Origin: WRKB01 sp031551145
GTDB taxonomy: Bacteria; Desulfobacterota; Desulfovibrionia; Desulfovibrionales; Desulfovibrionaceae
Length of the DNA stretch: 64,000 nt
Assembly: GCA_031551145.1 (NCBI GenBank)
Contig: JAVBNZ010000007.1
Coordinates: 1 to 64,000 of the forward strand
Reading direction: 5' to 3'
The notes under the pieces are model-generated. The model did no database searches, was not told where the DNA came from, and saw only the letters and a list, made by a program, of their open reading frames with translations. Below, piece after piece: positions 48,322 through 57,545 of the stretch. The number at the start of each line of letters is the position of its first letter. The stretch's first letter is position 1. A program made the position numbers and the translations under genes.

Positions 48322-48987
48322 TCATTCCATGCGGCGCAGAGCCGCGAAGCGGCGGCGCGCGCCCTGAACCTCATAGGCGCTTTCCGCCTCCACGCGCCGG
48401 CCGGGGGGCGGAACAAAGGGCGCGTGCCCGGAGGCCGCGATGCAGAGCAGTCCGTCCGGCGCAAGACCGGGCGCGACGAAATCCGGCAGCTTTTCCGGCG
48501 GCATGAAGGCGCGGCTGACAATGAGATCGGCCCGCGCGCCCCGTGCGGCTTCTCGTGCGAAAAATTCCTCGGCCCGTGCGCGCACGGCGAAGGTGCGGGG
48601 CAGCTTCAGTTCGGCCAGGGCCCGCTGCATGAAGATGACGCGCTTTTCGCGTATCTCAACCATCGTATAGTCGCCCGCCCGCCAAAGCATGCGCAGAGGA
48701 ATGCCCGGCAGACCCGCGCCCGCGCCGAGATCCCAGGTTGTCGGCTCCGCCGGCAGGGGCAGGCTTTTGAGGAACTCGGCCAGATACAGGCTGTCCGCGC
48801 ACAGGACCAGAGCCTCGCGCGCGTTTTTCGCGCCCACGAGGTTCATGGCCCGGTTCCAGCGCAACAGCAGGGAAACATAGACGCGCAGAGGTTCGAGCGC
48901 TTCTTCCGGAACAGGGCAGCCCAGTTCGCGGCAGCCGGCGGCGACTTCCTCGGGCGTCAACCCGGGCGGGAGAGGGGAGTTTTTCAT
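48322..48987 (-). CDS. rsmG: 16S rRNA (guanine527-N7)-methyltransferase
   Basis: The 221-residue protein matches RsmG: WNRAMNLVGAKNAREALVLCADSLYLAEFL, the SAM motif WDLGAGAGLPGIPLRML, VEIREKRVIFMQRALAEL, and VRARAEEFFAREAARGARADLIVSRAF. It methylates G527 of 16S rRNA. The ATG at 48987 gives the family length; the frame continues upstream opposite fabD, which is not real coding. It is divergent from fabD, with 69 bases between. Confidence 0.9.
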   Translation of the reverse strand: MKNSPLPPGLTPEEVAAGCRELGCPVPEEALEPLRVYVSLLLRWNRAMNLVGAKNAREALVLCADSLYLAEFLKSLPLPAEPTTWDLGAGAGLPGIPLRMLWRAGDYTMVEIREKRVIFMQRALAELKLPRTFAVRARAEEFFAREAARGARADLIVSRAFMPPEKLPDFVAPGLAPDGLLCIAASGHAPFVPPPGRRVEAESAYEVQGARRRFAALRRME

Positions 48988-49056
48988 AATGCGGCCTGCG
49001 GGCTTGCGCTTTGCGCCGAAGGGTTTTAAAAATCCGCAAACATTTTTGGAGGAATC

Positions 49057-50010
49057 ATGAACGCGCCCGTTCTGCTCTTTCCCGGTCAGGGAGCCCAGGA
49101 ACCCGGCATGGGGCGGGATCTCGCCGAAAGCGTCCCCGATGCCGCCTATATCTGGAAACAGGCCGAACAGGCAAGCGGCCTGCCCCTGCGCGGCGTGTAC
49201 TGGGAAGGGGACGAGGCTTCCATGGCCGACACCCGCTTTCTGCAGCCCGCCCTGGCCGCGATGGAGCTTGCGCTCTGGCAGGCGCTCGCGCCCAAACTCA
49301 AGCCCGCGGCCTGCGCCGGGCACAGCCTGGGCGAATTCTGCGCCTTGGCCGCCGCAGGCGTGCTGCCGCCCGGGGACGTGCTCGAACTCGTCTCTCTGCG
49401 CGGCCGCCTGATGGCCGAGGCCGACCCCGACGGCAGGGGCGCCATGTGCGCCGTGGTCAAGATGGAGCAGGCCGACGTGGAGGCGTTGGTGCGCGAAATC
49501 CGCGAACAGAGCGGGGCCGAGCTGCGCATCGCCAACTACAACACCCCGGCCCAGTTCGTCTTGAGCGGCGCGGCCGGGGTAATGGACGCCGTGACCGCCC
49601 TGGTGAAGGAACGCAGGGGCCGCGCCCTGCCGCTCAAGGTCAGCGGTGCGTTTCACAGCCCCTTCATGGCCGACGCCGCCGAGGAATTCGGCCGCGCCCT
49701 GCGCAGGCGTACCTGGAACAAGCCCCGTTTTCCCGTGTACTGCAACGCCCTCGGCCGCGCCGTAACGAGCGGCGAGGACGCGAAAGAGGCCGCGCTTGTC
49801 CAGATGACTTCCTCCGTGCTCTGGATACAGACCATTCAGGCCCAGCGCCGCGCCGGCGCGGATTTCTGGCTGGAACTCGGCCCCAAGCCCGTGCTCTCCA
49901 AAATGCTCGGCCCCATTCTCGCCGCCCTGCCGGCCGGGGAGCAGGGCGAATTTCGTGCGGAAAATATATGCACGTTCGAACAATTGCAGGGGGTTGTCGC
50001 GGGGCTGTAG
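49057..50010 (+). CDS. fabD: Malonyl-CoA-acyl carrier protein transacylase
   Basis: FabD moves malonyl from CoA to ACP for fatty-acid synthesis. The 317-residue protein has the start LLFPGQGAQEPGMGRDL, the nucleophile motif GHSLGE (S90), the arginine region SLRGRLM, and the His in SGAFHSPFM. The ATG follows GGAGGAATC. The next gene, rpmE, has its own promoter. Confidence 0.94.
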   Translation: MNAPVLLFPGQGAQEPGMGRDLAESVPDAAYIWKQAEQASGLPLRGVYWEGDEASMADTRFLQPALAAMELALWQALAPKLKPAACAGHSLGEFCALAAAGVLPPGDVLELVSLRGRLMAEADPDGRGAMCAVVKMEQADVEALVREIREQSGAELRIANYNTPAQFVLSGAAGVMDAVTALVKERRGRALPLKVSGAFHSPFMADAAEEFGRALRRRTWNKPRFPVYCNALGRAVTSGEDAKEAALVQMTSSVLWIQTIQAQRRAGADFWLELGPKPVLSKMLGPILAALPAGEQGEFRAENICTFEQLQGVVAGL

Positions 50011-50029
50011 CCCCTTCGATCTTTCCCCC

Positions 50030-50056
50030 TTGCCAAACAGGAATGAAAGATATAAT
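50030..50056 (+). promoter_or_regulatory. Promoter for rpmE
   Basis: TTGCCA, 15 bases, then a perfect TATAAT (50051-50056), 35 bases before the start. A 16-base spacing is obtained with the -35 box moved by one base. Confidence 0.6.
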
Positions 50057-50090
50057 TTTCTGTGTTCCGCGAGATTATCCGAGGTATGTC

Positions 50091-50303
50091 ATGAAAGAAA
50101 AGATTCATCCCAAAGTGTTCAAGGCCAAAATTGCCTGCGCCTGCGGCAATCAGGTGGAAGCGCTTTCCACCAAGGGCGAAAACGTGCATGTGGAAATCTG
50201 TTCCGCCTGCCATCCTTTTTTTACGGGCAAGCAGCGTTTTGTGGACACGGCCGGCCGCATCGACCGCTTCCGTAAGAAGTACGCCAAGTTTGACGGCAAA
50301 TAA
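50091..50303 (+). CDS. rpmE: 50S ribosomal protein L31
   Basis: The 70-residue protein is the zinc-binding (C+) form of L31: KIACACGNQVEALSTKG and VEICSACHPFFTGKQRFVDTAGRIDRF hold the cysteines. The ATG is preceded by CGAGGTATGTC. In the order rpmE, DUF1385, prfA it follows a layout common in many bacteria. Confidence 0.95.
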   Translation: MKEKIHPKVFKAKIACACGNQVEALSTKGENVHVEICSACHPFFTGKQRFVDTAGRIDRFRKKYAKFDGK

Positions 50304-50346
50304 TGCCGAAGCGCCGGGCGAGCCCGCCCGGCCCGGCGGAGCGGGT

Positions 50347-51465
50347 ATGACTGTCTCCTGTGCAGAGCATTTCAACGTTGAAAAAGGGGAAATGCTCTGT
50401 GGGGATTTGTCCGCAAATCCCCACCGCGAAACAGGCGCAGGGCGGGCTTTGTCCGCCGGCGGGCGGCTGTTTCACAGCGAAAAAAGGATAAGGGCGGCGG
50501 CCTTTGCGCTCGCCTCTTCCTCCGCTCCCCTGGGGGGGCAGGCGGTCATGGAAGGGGTTATGATGCGCCACGGCGACACCTATGCCCTGGCTCTGCGTCT
50601 GCCCGACGGATCCATCGCGGCGGAACGCCGCCCCTGGTTTTTCCTCAGCCGTTCCGCGCTGCTTTCCAAGCCTTTTCTGCGCGGCTTTCCCATCCTGATC
50701 GAAACCCTGGTCAACGGCATCAAGGCCCTGAACCGCTCCGCCCAACAGGGCGCGCAGGGAGCGGGCGAGGATATTCAGGGCTGGCAGCTCGTGCTGACGC
50801 TGTTTTTGGCGCTGGGCCTGGCCATAGGCCTTTTTGTGGTGACGCCGCACCTGATGTCCATAGGCATGCAGTGGCTGAATCTGGGCGGGGGCGTGGAAGG
50901 CCTGAGCTTTCATCTCTGGGACGGGCTGTTCAAATTCCTGATTTTTATCGCCTATATTTTCGCCATCTCCTTTGTGCCGGACATACGCCGCGTGTTTCAG
51001 TACCACGGGGCCGAGCACAAGGTCATACGGGCCTACGAGGCGGAAGGCGACATCACGGTTTCCGGCTCGGCGCGCTTTTCCCGCCTGCATCCGCGTTGCG
51101 GCACCACGTTTCTGCTGTTCGTGCTGTCCATATCCATCGTGCTGCACGCCGTGCTGGTGCCGTTGATGCTCTGGTTCTGGACGCCGGCCGGCCCTGTGGC
51201 CAAGCATGCGCTGACCATCGCTTTCAAGCTGCTGCTCATGATTCCCATCAGCGCGGCGGCCTACGAACTGATCCGCTACGCCGCCGCTTTAAGCGACGGC
51301 CCGGCGGCGAGCCTGCTGCGCGCGCCGGGCATGCTTTTGCAGATGCTCACCACCTATGAACCGGACAAGGGACAGATAGAGGTGGCCCTGGCCGCCCTGG
51401 CGGAAGCGCTGGGCGATCAGGCGCCGGAGCGGCTGCATGCCCCGGACTACCGGATGATGGAATAA
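50347..51465 (+). CDS. DUF1385 (YqhQ-like) membrane protein with repeat-encoded N-terminus
   Basis: The 372-residue protein has the DUF1385 core: GGQAVMEGVMMR near residue 65, SALLSKPFLRGFPILIETLVNG, four or more membrane segments, and FQYHGAEHKVIRAYEAEG with RLHPRCGTTFLLFVLSIS. The family function is not known. The start at ATG 50347 (GGAG upstream) makes the first 50 or so residues (ANPHRETGAGRALSAGGR) come from a palindromic repeat element. Related proteins start only a few residues before GGQAVMEG, so a later non-ATG start is possible, but none has a clear ribosome site. Confidence 0.8.
   Translation: MTVSCAEHFNVEKGEMLCGDLSANPHRETGAGRALSAGGRLFHSEKRIRAAAFALASSSAPLGGQAVMEGVMMRHGDTYALALRLPDGSIAAERRPWFFLSRSALLSKPFLRGFPILIETLVNGIKALNRSAQQGAQGAGEDIQGWQLVLTLFLALGLAIGLFVVTPHLMSIGMQWLNLGGGVEGLSFHLWDGLFKFLIFIAYIFAISFVPDIRRVFQYHGAEHKVIRAYEAEGDITVSGSARFSRLHPRCGTTFLLFVLSISIVLHAVLVPLMLWFWTPAGPVAKHALTIAFKLLLMIPISAAAYELIRYAAALSDGPAASLLRAPGMLLQMLTTYEPDKGQIEVALAALAEALGDQAPERLHAPDYRMME
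50364..50473 (+). repeat. Palindromic element at the start of the DUF1385 gene (type 2, copy 2)
   Basis: AGAGCATTTC/GAAATGCTCT head hairpin, then GGGGATTTG-TCCG-CAAATCCCC, then GAAACAG...CTGTTTC around GGCGGGC. It aligns with 29115-29225 in uvrC on the opposite strand, with paired changes in the stems. The head hairpin links it to the TAGAGC family. Confidence 0.8.
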
Positions 51466-51478
51466 CGGAGAATAGAGA

Positions 51479-52549
51479 GTGTTCGCCAAGCTTGAGGAAT
51501 TGGAACGCAAATATCTGGAACTGGAAGCTCAGCTTGCCGAAGACGGCGTGTTCAACGATCAGGAGCGTTATCGCAAACTGACCAAGGCCCATGCCGACCT
51601 GCGCGATGTGGTGGAGCTGTTTCGCAAACACCGCTCCCTGCGCGAAGCGCGCGAGGAAAGCCGCCGCCTGCTGAACGATCCCGATCCGGAAATGCGCGAC
51701 CTGGCCCAGGAGGAGATCCTCCTGGCGGACGAGGCCCTGCCCGGCCTGGAAGAGCAGCTGAAAGTGCTGCTGCTGCCCACCGATCCCCTGGACGCCAAAA
51801 ACACCATCCTTGAAATACGCGCCGGCACGGGCGGCGAGGAAGCCGCGCTTTTCGCGGCCGACCTTTTGCGCATGTACATCCGCTATGCCGAGAGCCTGGG
51901 CTGGAAGGTGGAGCTTTTGAGCGAATCGCCTTCTGAAACAGGCGGCTATAAAGAAGTAATCCTGCTCATCAGCGGGCAGAAGGTATACAGTCGGCTGAAA
52001 TACGAGGCCGGAACCCACCGCGTGCAGCGCGTGCCCGCCACCGAAACCCAGGGCCGCATCCACACCTCGGCCGCCACGGTGGCCGTAATGCCCGAAGCCG
52101 AGGAAGTGGATCTGGACATCAAGCCCGAAGATCTGCGCATCGACGTGTACCGCGCCTCCGGCGCGGGCGGCCAGCACGTCAACAAAACCGAATCGGCCGT
52201 GCGCATCACGCACCTGCCCACGAACATCGTGGTTACCTGCCAGGACGAAAAATCCCAGCACAAGAACAAGGCCAGGGCCATGAAGGTGCTGGCCTCGCGC
52301 ATACTCCAGGCCGAGCAGGAGCGCCGGGATTCCGAAACCGCGGCCGACCGCAAGGCCCAGGTGGGTTCGGGCGACCGTTCCGAGCGCATCCGCACCTACA
52401 ATTTTCCGCAGGGCCGCTGCACGGATCACCGCATCAACCTGACCCTGTATTCTCTCGACAAAATCATGCTCGGCGAAATCCAGCCCCTGGTGGACGCTTT
52501 GAGCTCCCACGCCCAAACCGAGGCCCTGCGCGCCCAAAGTTCGCTCTGA
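51479..52549 (+). CDS. prfA: Peptide chain release factor 1
   Basis: RF1 ends translation at UAA and UAG. The 356-residue protein has IRAGTGGEEAALFAADLLRMY, the catalytic GGQ in YRASGAGGQHVNKTESAVR, HTSAATVAVMPE and a C-terminal DRKAQVGSGDRSERIRTYNFPQGRCTDHRI block. The start is GTG with GGAG upstream, 13 bases after the DUF1385 stop. prmC, the usual neighbour that methylates the GGQ, is not present; a flippase gene follows instead. Confidence 0.94.
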   Translation: MFAKLEELERKYLELEAQLAEDGVFNDQERYRKLTKAHADLRDVVELFRKHRSLREAREESRRLLNDPDPEMRDLAQEEILLADEALPGLEEQLKVLLLPTDPLDAKNTILEIRAGTGGEEAALFAADLLRMYIRYAESLGWKVELLSESPSETGGYKEVILLISGQKVYSRLKYEAGTHRVQRVPATETQGRIHTSAATVAVMPEAEEVDLDIKPEDLRIDVYRASGAGGQHVNKTESAVRITHLPTNIVVTCQDEKSQHKNKARAMKVLASRILQAEQERRDSETAADRKAQVGSGDRSERIRTYNFPQGRCTDHRINLTLYSLDKIMLGEIQPLVDALSSHAQTEALRAQSSL

Positions 52550-52553
52550 CGTC

Positions 52554-54071
52554 ATGAGCATGAGCCTCGCCAAGCGTTACGTCTTCAAACTTCTGTCCAA
52601 CTGCGCCACCGTGCCGGTCTATCTGGCCATGGAGTCCATACTGCCGCGCGCGCTCGGCCCGAAGGCGTATGGCGAATACAGCTTTGCCGTCAATCTTTTC
52701 CAGCAGTGCATGGGCTTTCTGGATATGGGCAGTTCCGCCTGCTTTTACAACGCCCTTTCCAGACGCCAGAGCGAAACCGGGCTGATCGCCTTTTACGGAC
52801 GCATCGTGCTCGCGGTCGCGGCTCTCTGTTCGGTGGCCGCGCTCTGCGTGCTGCACCCGACGATAGGGGATCTGATCATGCCCGAGATTCCCCTGTGGCT
52901 GGCCCCGCTTGCGGCCGTGTGGGCCTTTCTCACCTGGCTGGGGCGGGTGACGCGTTCGATCAACGACGCCTTCGGCGACACCGTGCCCTCGGAACTGGTG
53001 CGCGCGGGCATCAGCCTGGGCGGGCTCGCGTTGCTCATCCTGCTTTTTTTCGGCAACGCGCTCAACATCTACAGCCTTTTTCTCCAGCAATACCTGGTGC
53101 TGGGGGCCATGATCATCGGCTATTGGATGGTGGTGCGCCGCGAGCACAGGCACATCCCCTGGCGGCTTGCCCGGGCGCAGACCCAGGCCTACGGGAAGGA
53201 ATTCTTCACGTACAGTCATCCGCTTTTCGTTCAGTCCCTGCTGTCCTTTCTTTTTTTGACGGGTGAGCGCTGGCTGCTCCAGTGGTTTGACGGCAGCACG
53301 GAACAGGGTTTTTTCGCGCTTTCGCAAAAAGTGGGCATGGCCTGTTTTCTCTTTGTTTCGGCCATGACGCCGCTGATCATGCGCGAACTTTCCATAGCCT
53401 GGGGCCAGAAGGATCCGGAGCTCATGGGCCGGCTCTTCAGGCGTCTTTCGCCCATGCTCTATGTGGTGACGGCGTATTTTTCCTGCTTCACCCTGGTCGA
53501 GGCTTCGGCCCTGGTGCGCTTTTTCGGCGGGGCGGAGTTCGCCGCCGCCCTCCTGCCCGTGCAGATCATGGCCCTCTACCCCATGCACCAGACCTATGGG
53601 CAATTGGCCGGCTCCATCTTCCACGCCGCCGGGCGCACCGCGCTGCTGCGCAACCTTGCGGCCCTGGAATGCCTGTACGGCTTTATCGTCACCTGGACGC
53701 TGCTCGCGCCCTCTTCCCTGGGAGGCCTGGACCTCGGCGCCACGGGCCTGGCTCTGAAGACCGTGTGTGTGCAGTTTGTCAACGTGAACATCTATCTTCT
53801 GCTGGCCTCGCGCATCGTGCCCATCAACTATCTGCGCAATCTGGCGCACCAGATTATCGCCCCGGCGGCGTTGCTCGTTCTTGCTTTTGCCTGCCGTGAG
53901 GGTACCATGCTTCTCGGCATGGGAGCCGTGGACTCGTTGTGGCGCTTTCTTGTCTCCGGCCTGATCTATTCCTGCCTTACGGGCGTAAGCGTCATTTGCG
54001 TTCCGGCGCTGATGGGCGCTTCCCGGCAGGAACTGCGCGACATGTGGATGCGGGTGCGCACGGGGCTGTAG
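52554..54071 (+). CDS. Polysaccharide-type flippase (MOP superfamily)
   Basis: The 505-residue protein has about 14 hydrophobic segments and a Wzx/MVF-like start (MSLAKRYVFKLLSNCATVPVYLAMESILPRALGPKAYGEYSFAVNLF). These proteins flip lipid-linked sugar units across the inner membrane. It begins four bases after the prfA stop. Partner glycan genes lie some kilobases away (43.7 and 47.2 kb) but not next to it. Confidence 0.8.
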   Translation: MSMSLAKRYVFKLLSNCATVPVYLAMESILPRALGPKAYGEYSFAVNLFQQCMGFLDMGSSACFYNALSRRQSETGLIAFYGRIVLAVAALCSVAALCVLHPTIGDLIMPEIPLWLAPLAAVWAFLTWLGRVTRSINDAFGDTVPSELVRAGISLGGLALLILLFFGNALNIYSLFLQQYLVLGAMIIGYWMVVRREHRHIPWRLARAQTQAYGKEFFTYSHPLFVQSLLSFLFLTGERWLLQWFDGSTEQGFFALSQKVGMACFLFVSAMTPLIMRELSIAWGQKDPELMGRLFRRLSPMLYVVTAYFSCFTLVEASALVRFFGGAEFAAALLPVQIMALYPMHQTYGQLAGSIFHAAGRTALLRNLAALECLYGFIVTWTLLAPSSLGGLDLGATGLALKTVCVQFVNVNIYLLLASRIVPINYLRNLAHQIIAPAALLVLAFACREGTMLLGMGAVDSLWRFLVSGLIYSCLTGVSVICVPALMGASRQELRDMWMRVRTGL

Positions 54072-54116
54072 CAATCGGCGTTTCTACCTCTGTTTCGATT
54101 CACGCCGGAGAGACAC

Positions 54117-54959
54117 ATGCAACTCGAAATAGTCCTGATCATGCTGGGTGCGGCCCTGCTGCACGCGGCCTGGAACGCCGTGATCAAAAGCGGGGGCAAC
54201 CCGCTGTTTGAAGCCGTGCTGAAAACCGTGGGCGGCGGCATCGCGGTGTTGTTCATACTGCCCTTTCTGCCCCTGCCCGCGCCCGAAAGCCTGCCTTTTC
54301 TGGCGGCTTCCTGTATCATACATCTTTTGTATTACACCTTTCTGGGCTTGAGCTATCGCTGCACGGACATGACCGTGGCCTACACCCTGATGCGCGGCAC
54401 GGCCCCGCTGCTCACCTCCCTGGTGACGGTCTTTGTGCTGGGAATGGGCCTGCCGCTCGGCGGCTGGGCCGGCGTGCTGCTGCTCTCGGCCGGCATTTTC
54501 AGCCTGGCCCTGGAATCCCTGCGCCGGGGCGGGGCGGCCTGGTCGGGCTGCCGCATGGCCCTGTGCAACGCGCTGGTCATCATGGGCTACACGCTGGCCG
54601 ACGGCTACGGCGGGCGGGCCAGCCTGCACCCGGTAAGCTACACCTGCTGGCTGTTCTTCATCAATTCCTTTCCCATGACCTTGTTCCTCTTTCGCCGCCA
54701 CGGCGCGGAGTTCACGGCCTACGCCCGCAGGCGTTTCAAATACTGGCTTTTCGGCGGGCTGTGCAGCCTGGGCTCCTACGGCATCGCCATCTGGGCCATG
54801 ACCAAGGCCCCCATTGCCATGGTGGCGGCGTTGCGCGAAAGTTCCGTGATTTTCGGCATGCTGCTGGCCGTGTTCTTTTTGGGAGAAAAGGTCACTCCGG
54901 CCCGCGCGACGGCGGTGCTGCTGGTGGCGGCAGGCGTGGTTGCCCTGCGCCTGGCGTAG
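54117..54959 (+). CDS. EamA/DMT-family transporter
   Basis: The 280-residue protein has ten hydrophobic segments in two EamA halves (ALLHAAWNAVIKSGG...; MVAALRESSVIFGMLLAVFFLGEKVTPARATAVLLVAAGVV). The exported substrate is unknown. The ATG follows GGAGAGACAC, 45 bases after the flippase stop. It is not a close copy of the EamA gene at 512. Confidence 0.8.
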   Translation: MQLEIVLIMLGAALLHAAWNAVIKSGGNPLFEAVLKTVGGGIAVLFILPFLPLPAPESLPFLAASCIIHLLYYTFLGLSYRCTDMTVAYTLMRGTAPLLTSLVTVFVLGMGLPLGGWAGVLLLSAGIFSLALESLRRGGAAWSGCRMALCNALVIMGYTLADGYGGRASLHPVSYTCWLFFINSFPMTLFLFRRHGAEFTAYARRRFKYWLFGGLCSLGSYGIAIWAMTKAPIAMVAALRESSVIFGMLLAVFFLGEKVTPARATAVLLVAAGVVALRLA

Positions 54960-55011
54960 ACACTGTCCGGAGAATAGTATCAAAACCAAGAATAATTAAG
55001 GGGAGAGAGCC

Positions 55012-56226
55012 ATGTCCCTGCACGAACTGAGCGAAGCCAGGCGCTGCCTGCAGTGTAAAAAGCCCCCCTGCCGCAAGGGTTGCCCCATCAACACCGCCAT
55101 TCCGGAGATGATCAAGCTGTTTCTCGAAGGACGGCTGGACGAGGCCGGGGCCATGCTTTTCGCCAACAACCCGCTTTCCCTGATCTGCGGACTGGTCTGC
55201 GATCACGAAAAACAGTGCGAAGGGCACTGTATTCTGAACAAAAAGGGCAGCCCGATCCACATCGGCAGCATAGAAGCGTACATCTCCAACCGCTGGCTCG
55301 ACCGCCTGCGTCCGCCCGTTGTGGAAAAAAACGGCAAGATGGCGGCCATCATCGGCTCCGGCCCGGCGGGCATCACCATTGCCGTGTGCCTGGCCCAGAA
55401 GGGCTATGAGGTCACCATTTTCGAGGGGCAGGACAAGATAGGCGGCGTGCTGCGGTACGGCATTCCGGCCTTTCGTCTGCCCAAATCCATTCTGGAGCGC
55501 TATGCCCTGCGTCTGAAGGAATTCGGCGTGCGCGTGCGGCCCAACACCACCATCGGCGGCGCGCTGCGCATGGATGATCTGTTCCGCGACGGCTATTCCT
55601 CGGTCTTCATCGGCACCGGGGTCTGGCGGCCCAACGTGCTGCACATTCCCGGCGAGACTCTGGGCAACGTTCATTTTGCCATAGATTATCTGCGCAACCC
55701 CGAAGTGTACGATCTGGGCGACACGGTCAGCGTCATCGGCGCGGGCAACGCGGCCATCGACGCCGCGCGCACCATTCTGCGCCGGGGGGCGCGCACCGTC
55801 ACCATGTATGCCCGCAAGCCCACCTTCAGCGCCGGCCCGCGCGAAGTGGAATACGCCAGGCTGGACGGCGTGCGCTTCACCTTCTGCGTCCGGCCCATGC
55901 AGATACGGCCCCAGGGCGTGATTTTCCGCAAATTGTCCTACGACGATCAGAACGTGTGCGCGGAAATCGAAGGCAGCGACTATCTGGAGCCTTCGGATTC
56001 GGTGATCATTTCCATAGGCCAGGGGCCGAAGGACAAGATCGTCAGCACCTCCACGGGCATTCAGGTGAACGAGCGCGGCCTGCTCGTCACGGACGAGCAC
56101 GGAGCCACCACACGCGGGGGTATTTTCGCTTCCGGCGACGTGGTGCGCGGAGCCAAAACCGTGGTGGAAGCAGCGCACTATTCCAAGATGGTGGCCGAGA
56201 CCATGGACGAATATATGCGCGGGTAG
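55012..56226 (+). CDS. GltD-like NAD(P)-dependent oxidoreductase
   Basis: The 404-residue protein resembles the small subunit of glutamate synthase and NfnB/AegA-type enzymes. The N-terminal domain has cysteine clusters for Fe-S centres (ARRCLQCKKPPCRKGCP; GLVCDHEKQCEGHCI). The FAD site is AIIGSGPAGITIAVCLAQKGYEVTIFE; the NAD(P) site is VSVIGAGNAAIDAARTILRRG; and GGIFASGDVVRGAKTVVEA is the second FAD contact. It may pass electrons to a glutamate synthase large subunit or another partner; none is next to it. AGGGGAGAG precedes the ATG. Confidence 0.85.
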   Translation: MSLHELSEARRCLQCKKPPCRKGCPINTAIPEMIKLFLEGRLDEAGAMLFANNPLSLICGLVCDHEKQCEGHCILNKKGSPIHIGSIEAYISNRWLDRLRPPVVEKNGKMAAIIGSGPAGITIAVCLAQKGYEVTIFEGQDKIGGVLRYGIPAFRLPKSILERYALRLKEFGVRVRPNTTIGGALRMDDLFRDGYSSVFIGTGVWRPNVLHIPGETLGNVHFAIDYLRNPEVYDLGDTVSVIGAGNAAIDAARTILRRGARTVTMYARKPTFSAGPREVEYARLDGVRFTFCVRPMQIRPQGVIFRKLSYDDQNVCAEIEGSDYLEPSDSVIISIGQGPKDKIVSTSTGIQVNERGLLVTDEHGATTRGGIFASGDVVRGAKTVVEAAHYSKMVAETMDEYMRG

Positions 56227-56270
56227 CGGCCCGGTTTGCACTGCGTCAGGCGGCGCGGGCAGAGGCCGGG

Positions 56271-57533
56271 TTATGTTTCGTCGATTTGCGCCACGGGATA
56301 TCCGAGGTAATGCAATGACTTTGTCGTGCGGCCGTTGATAATCCGGCATTCCGGCAACACCCAGCCCGCAAGTTCCTGGATGCTTTCTTTTTCGAAGTAA
56401 TCCAGCCTGTAGCGCGGATCGTGGATGACGTCGAATATCCGCTCTTCCGGCGCGCCGCTTCCGAACAGCAGGTAGGAAAACGTTGCCCGCGTTTTTTCAA
56501 GCGGATTCGCCTTCCCGAACGCTTCACGCAGATTGTCGAGTCCTCCCGTGAAAAAGCGCTTTTTTTCCTCAAAGGAGTGCAGCCGGCACAGAGCGTCGAG
56601 AATCCTGTCCATCGACGCTTCCTGTATGTCCGCAACGGTTGCGAACGTGCCCATAATGACCGGATACGTGTTTTCGTATACGCCGATGCCCTCATAATCC
56701 TGTTCGTGCCATTCCGCCATCAGGTTGAGTATTTCCTTTTTCCGCGCGCTCGTTTTGACGGGGCGGCGCCAGCTGTCCCCCTGCGCTTTATAGTCTCTGA
56801 TCCAGCCGGTAAAGGTTTCCATCTCTATTTTGAGCGGAATCGTTTCATCCATTTTCTTTTTCCCATAGCATTTGTATATGTATTCGAGGTTTTCCAGAGC
56901 ATTCCGGCAATTTTGGTAATTCTTTCTGAATGCCCTGAGTTGAAGTTTTTTTTCCGGCAATACGGATTTTCGTCGTGCTATATTGCTGAAAGAGAAGTTT
57001 CCGATTGTTCTCATTATATCTGAAAAAACTTTTTTATCCGTTGCGCGGATATTCCGTATAATAGTTCCGTATGTATCAACGATATGCGGAGTCATCGGCA
57101 CGGCCTGCGTCCAGTATTCCATGAAAACAGACGCCAACCTTTCATATTCTTTTGTATTACTGTCAATTATTATGGCAATTTCCTGATTTGTCATGAGCGC
57201 TTTGTCTGTCAGATTTGCCGATCCGACAACAGCATATTTCTGGAAGATGTAGATTTTTGGATTAAATGATTCATTTGTAAAAAAACGGACGTTCACGTTT
57301 TGTACATCCATTATTTTGCTCAACGCATAGCAGCTTGTCGGATAGCCAAGCCGCACGATGATGTTTACGCTGTTTGTTTTCGCCAGTTTCAGGATTGTTT
57401 CGTAATCCGTGAAAAAGGCCACTGCGATGTTGATGCTTGAGTTGAAATGATTGTCCGTAATGATATTTTTTATAAAACCACCGTGAAGGGCATTGTTTGT
57501 CACAACCTTTTCGATATGGGCGTCCGTTCTCAT
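56271..57533 (-). CDS. Phospholipase D-like domain protein of atypical composition
   Basis: The 420-residue protein has one PLD-like half: FNPKIYIFQKYAVVGSANLTDKAL, where the usual HXK reads NPK, so the first His is missing while Lys and the GSANLT part remain. The rest is helical and not recognised. The first half of the gene is much richer in A+T than its neighbours (Ile, Asn and Lys codons with A/T ends), which suggests recent transfer. GGAGG five bases before the ATG at 57533 fixes the start. PLD-like proteins of this kind can be nucleases in restriction or defence systems, but no partner genes are here. Confidence 0.6.
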   Translation of the reverse strand: MRTDAHIEKVVTNNALHGGFIKNIITDNHFNSSINIAVAFFTDYETILKLAKTNSVNIIVRLGYPTSCYALSKIMDVQNVNVRFFTNESFNPKIYIFQKYAVVGSANLTDKALMTNQEIAIIIDSNTKEYERLASVFMEYWTQAVPMTPHIVDTYGTIIRNIRATDKKVFSDIMRTIGNFSFSNIARRKSVLPEKKLQLRAFRKNYQNCRNALENLEYIYKCYGKKKMDETIPLKIEMETFTGWIRDYKAQGDSWRRPVKTSARKKEILNLMAEWHEQDYEGIGVYENTYPVIMGTFATVADIQEASMDRILDALCRLHSFEEKKRFFTGGLDNLREAFGKANPLEKTRATFSYLLFGSGAPEERIFDVIHDPRYRLDYFEKESIQELAGWVLPECRIINGRTTKSLHYLGYPVAQIDET

Positions 57534-57545
57534 ATGTACCTCCAA

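Noticed and set aside
48988..49983. Upstream extension of the rsmG frame
   Set aside because: It is antisense to fabD, and the RsmG family starts at the chosen ATG.
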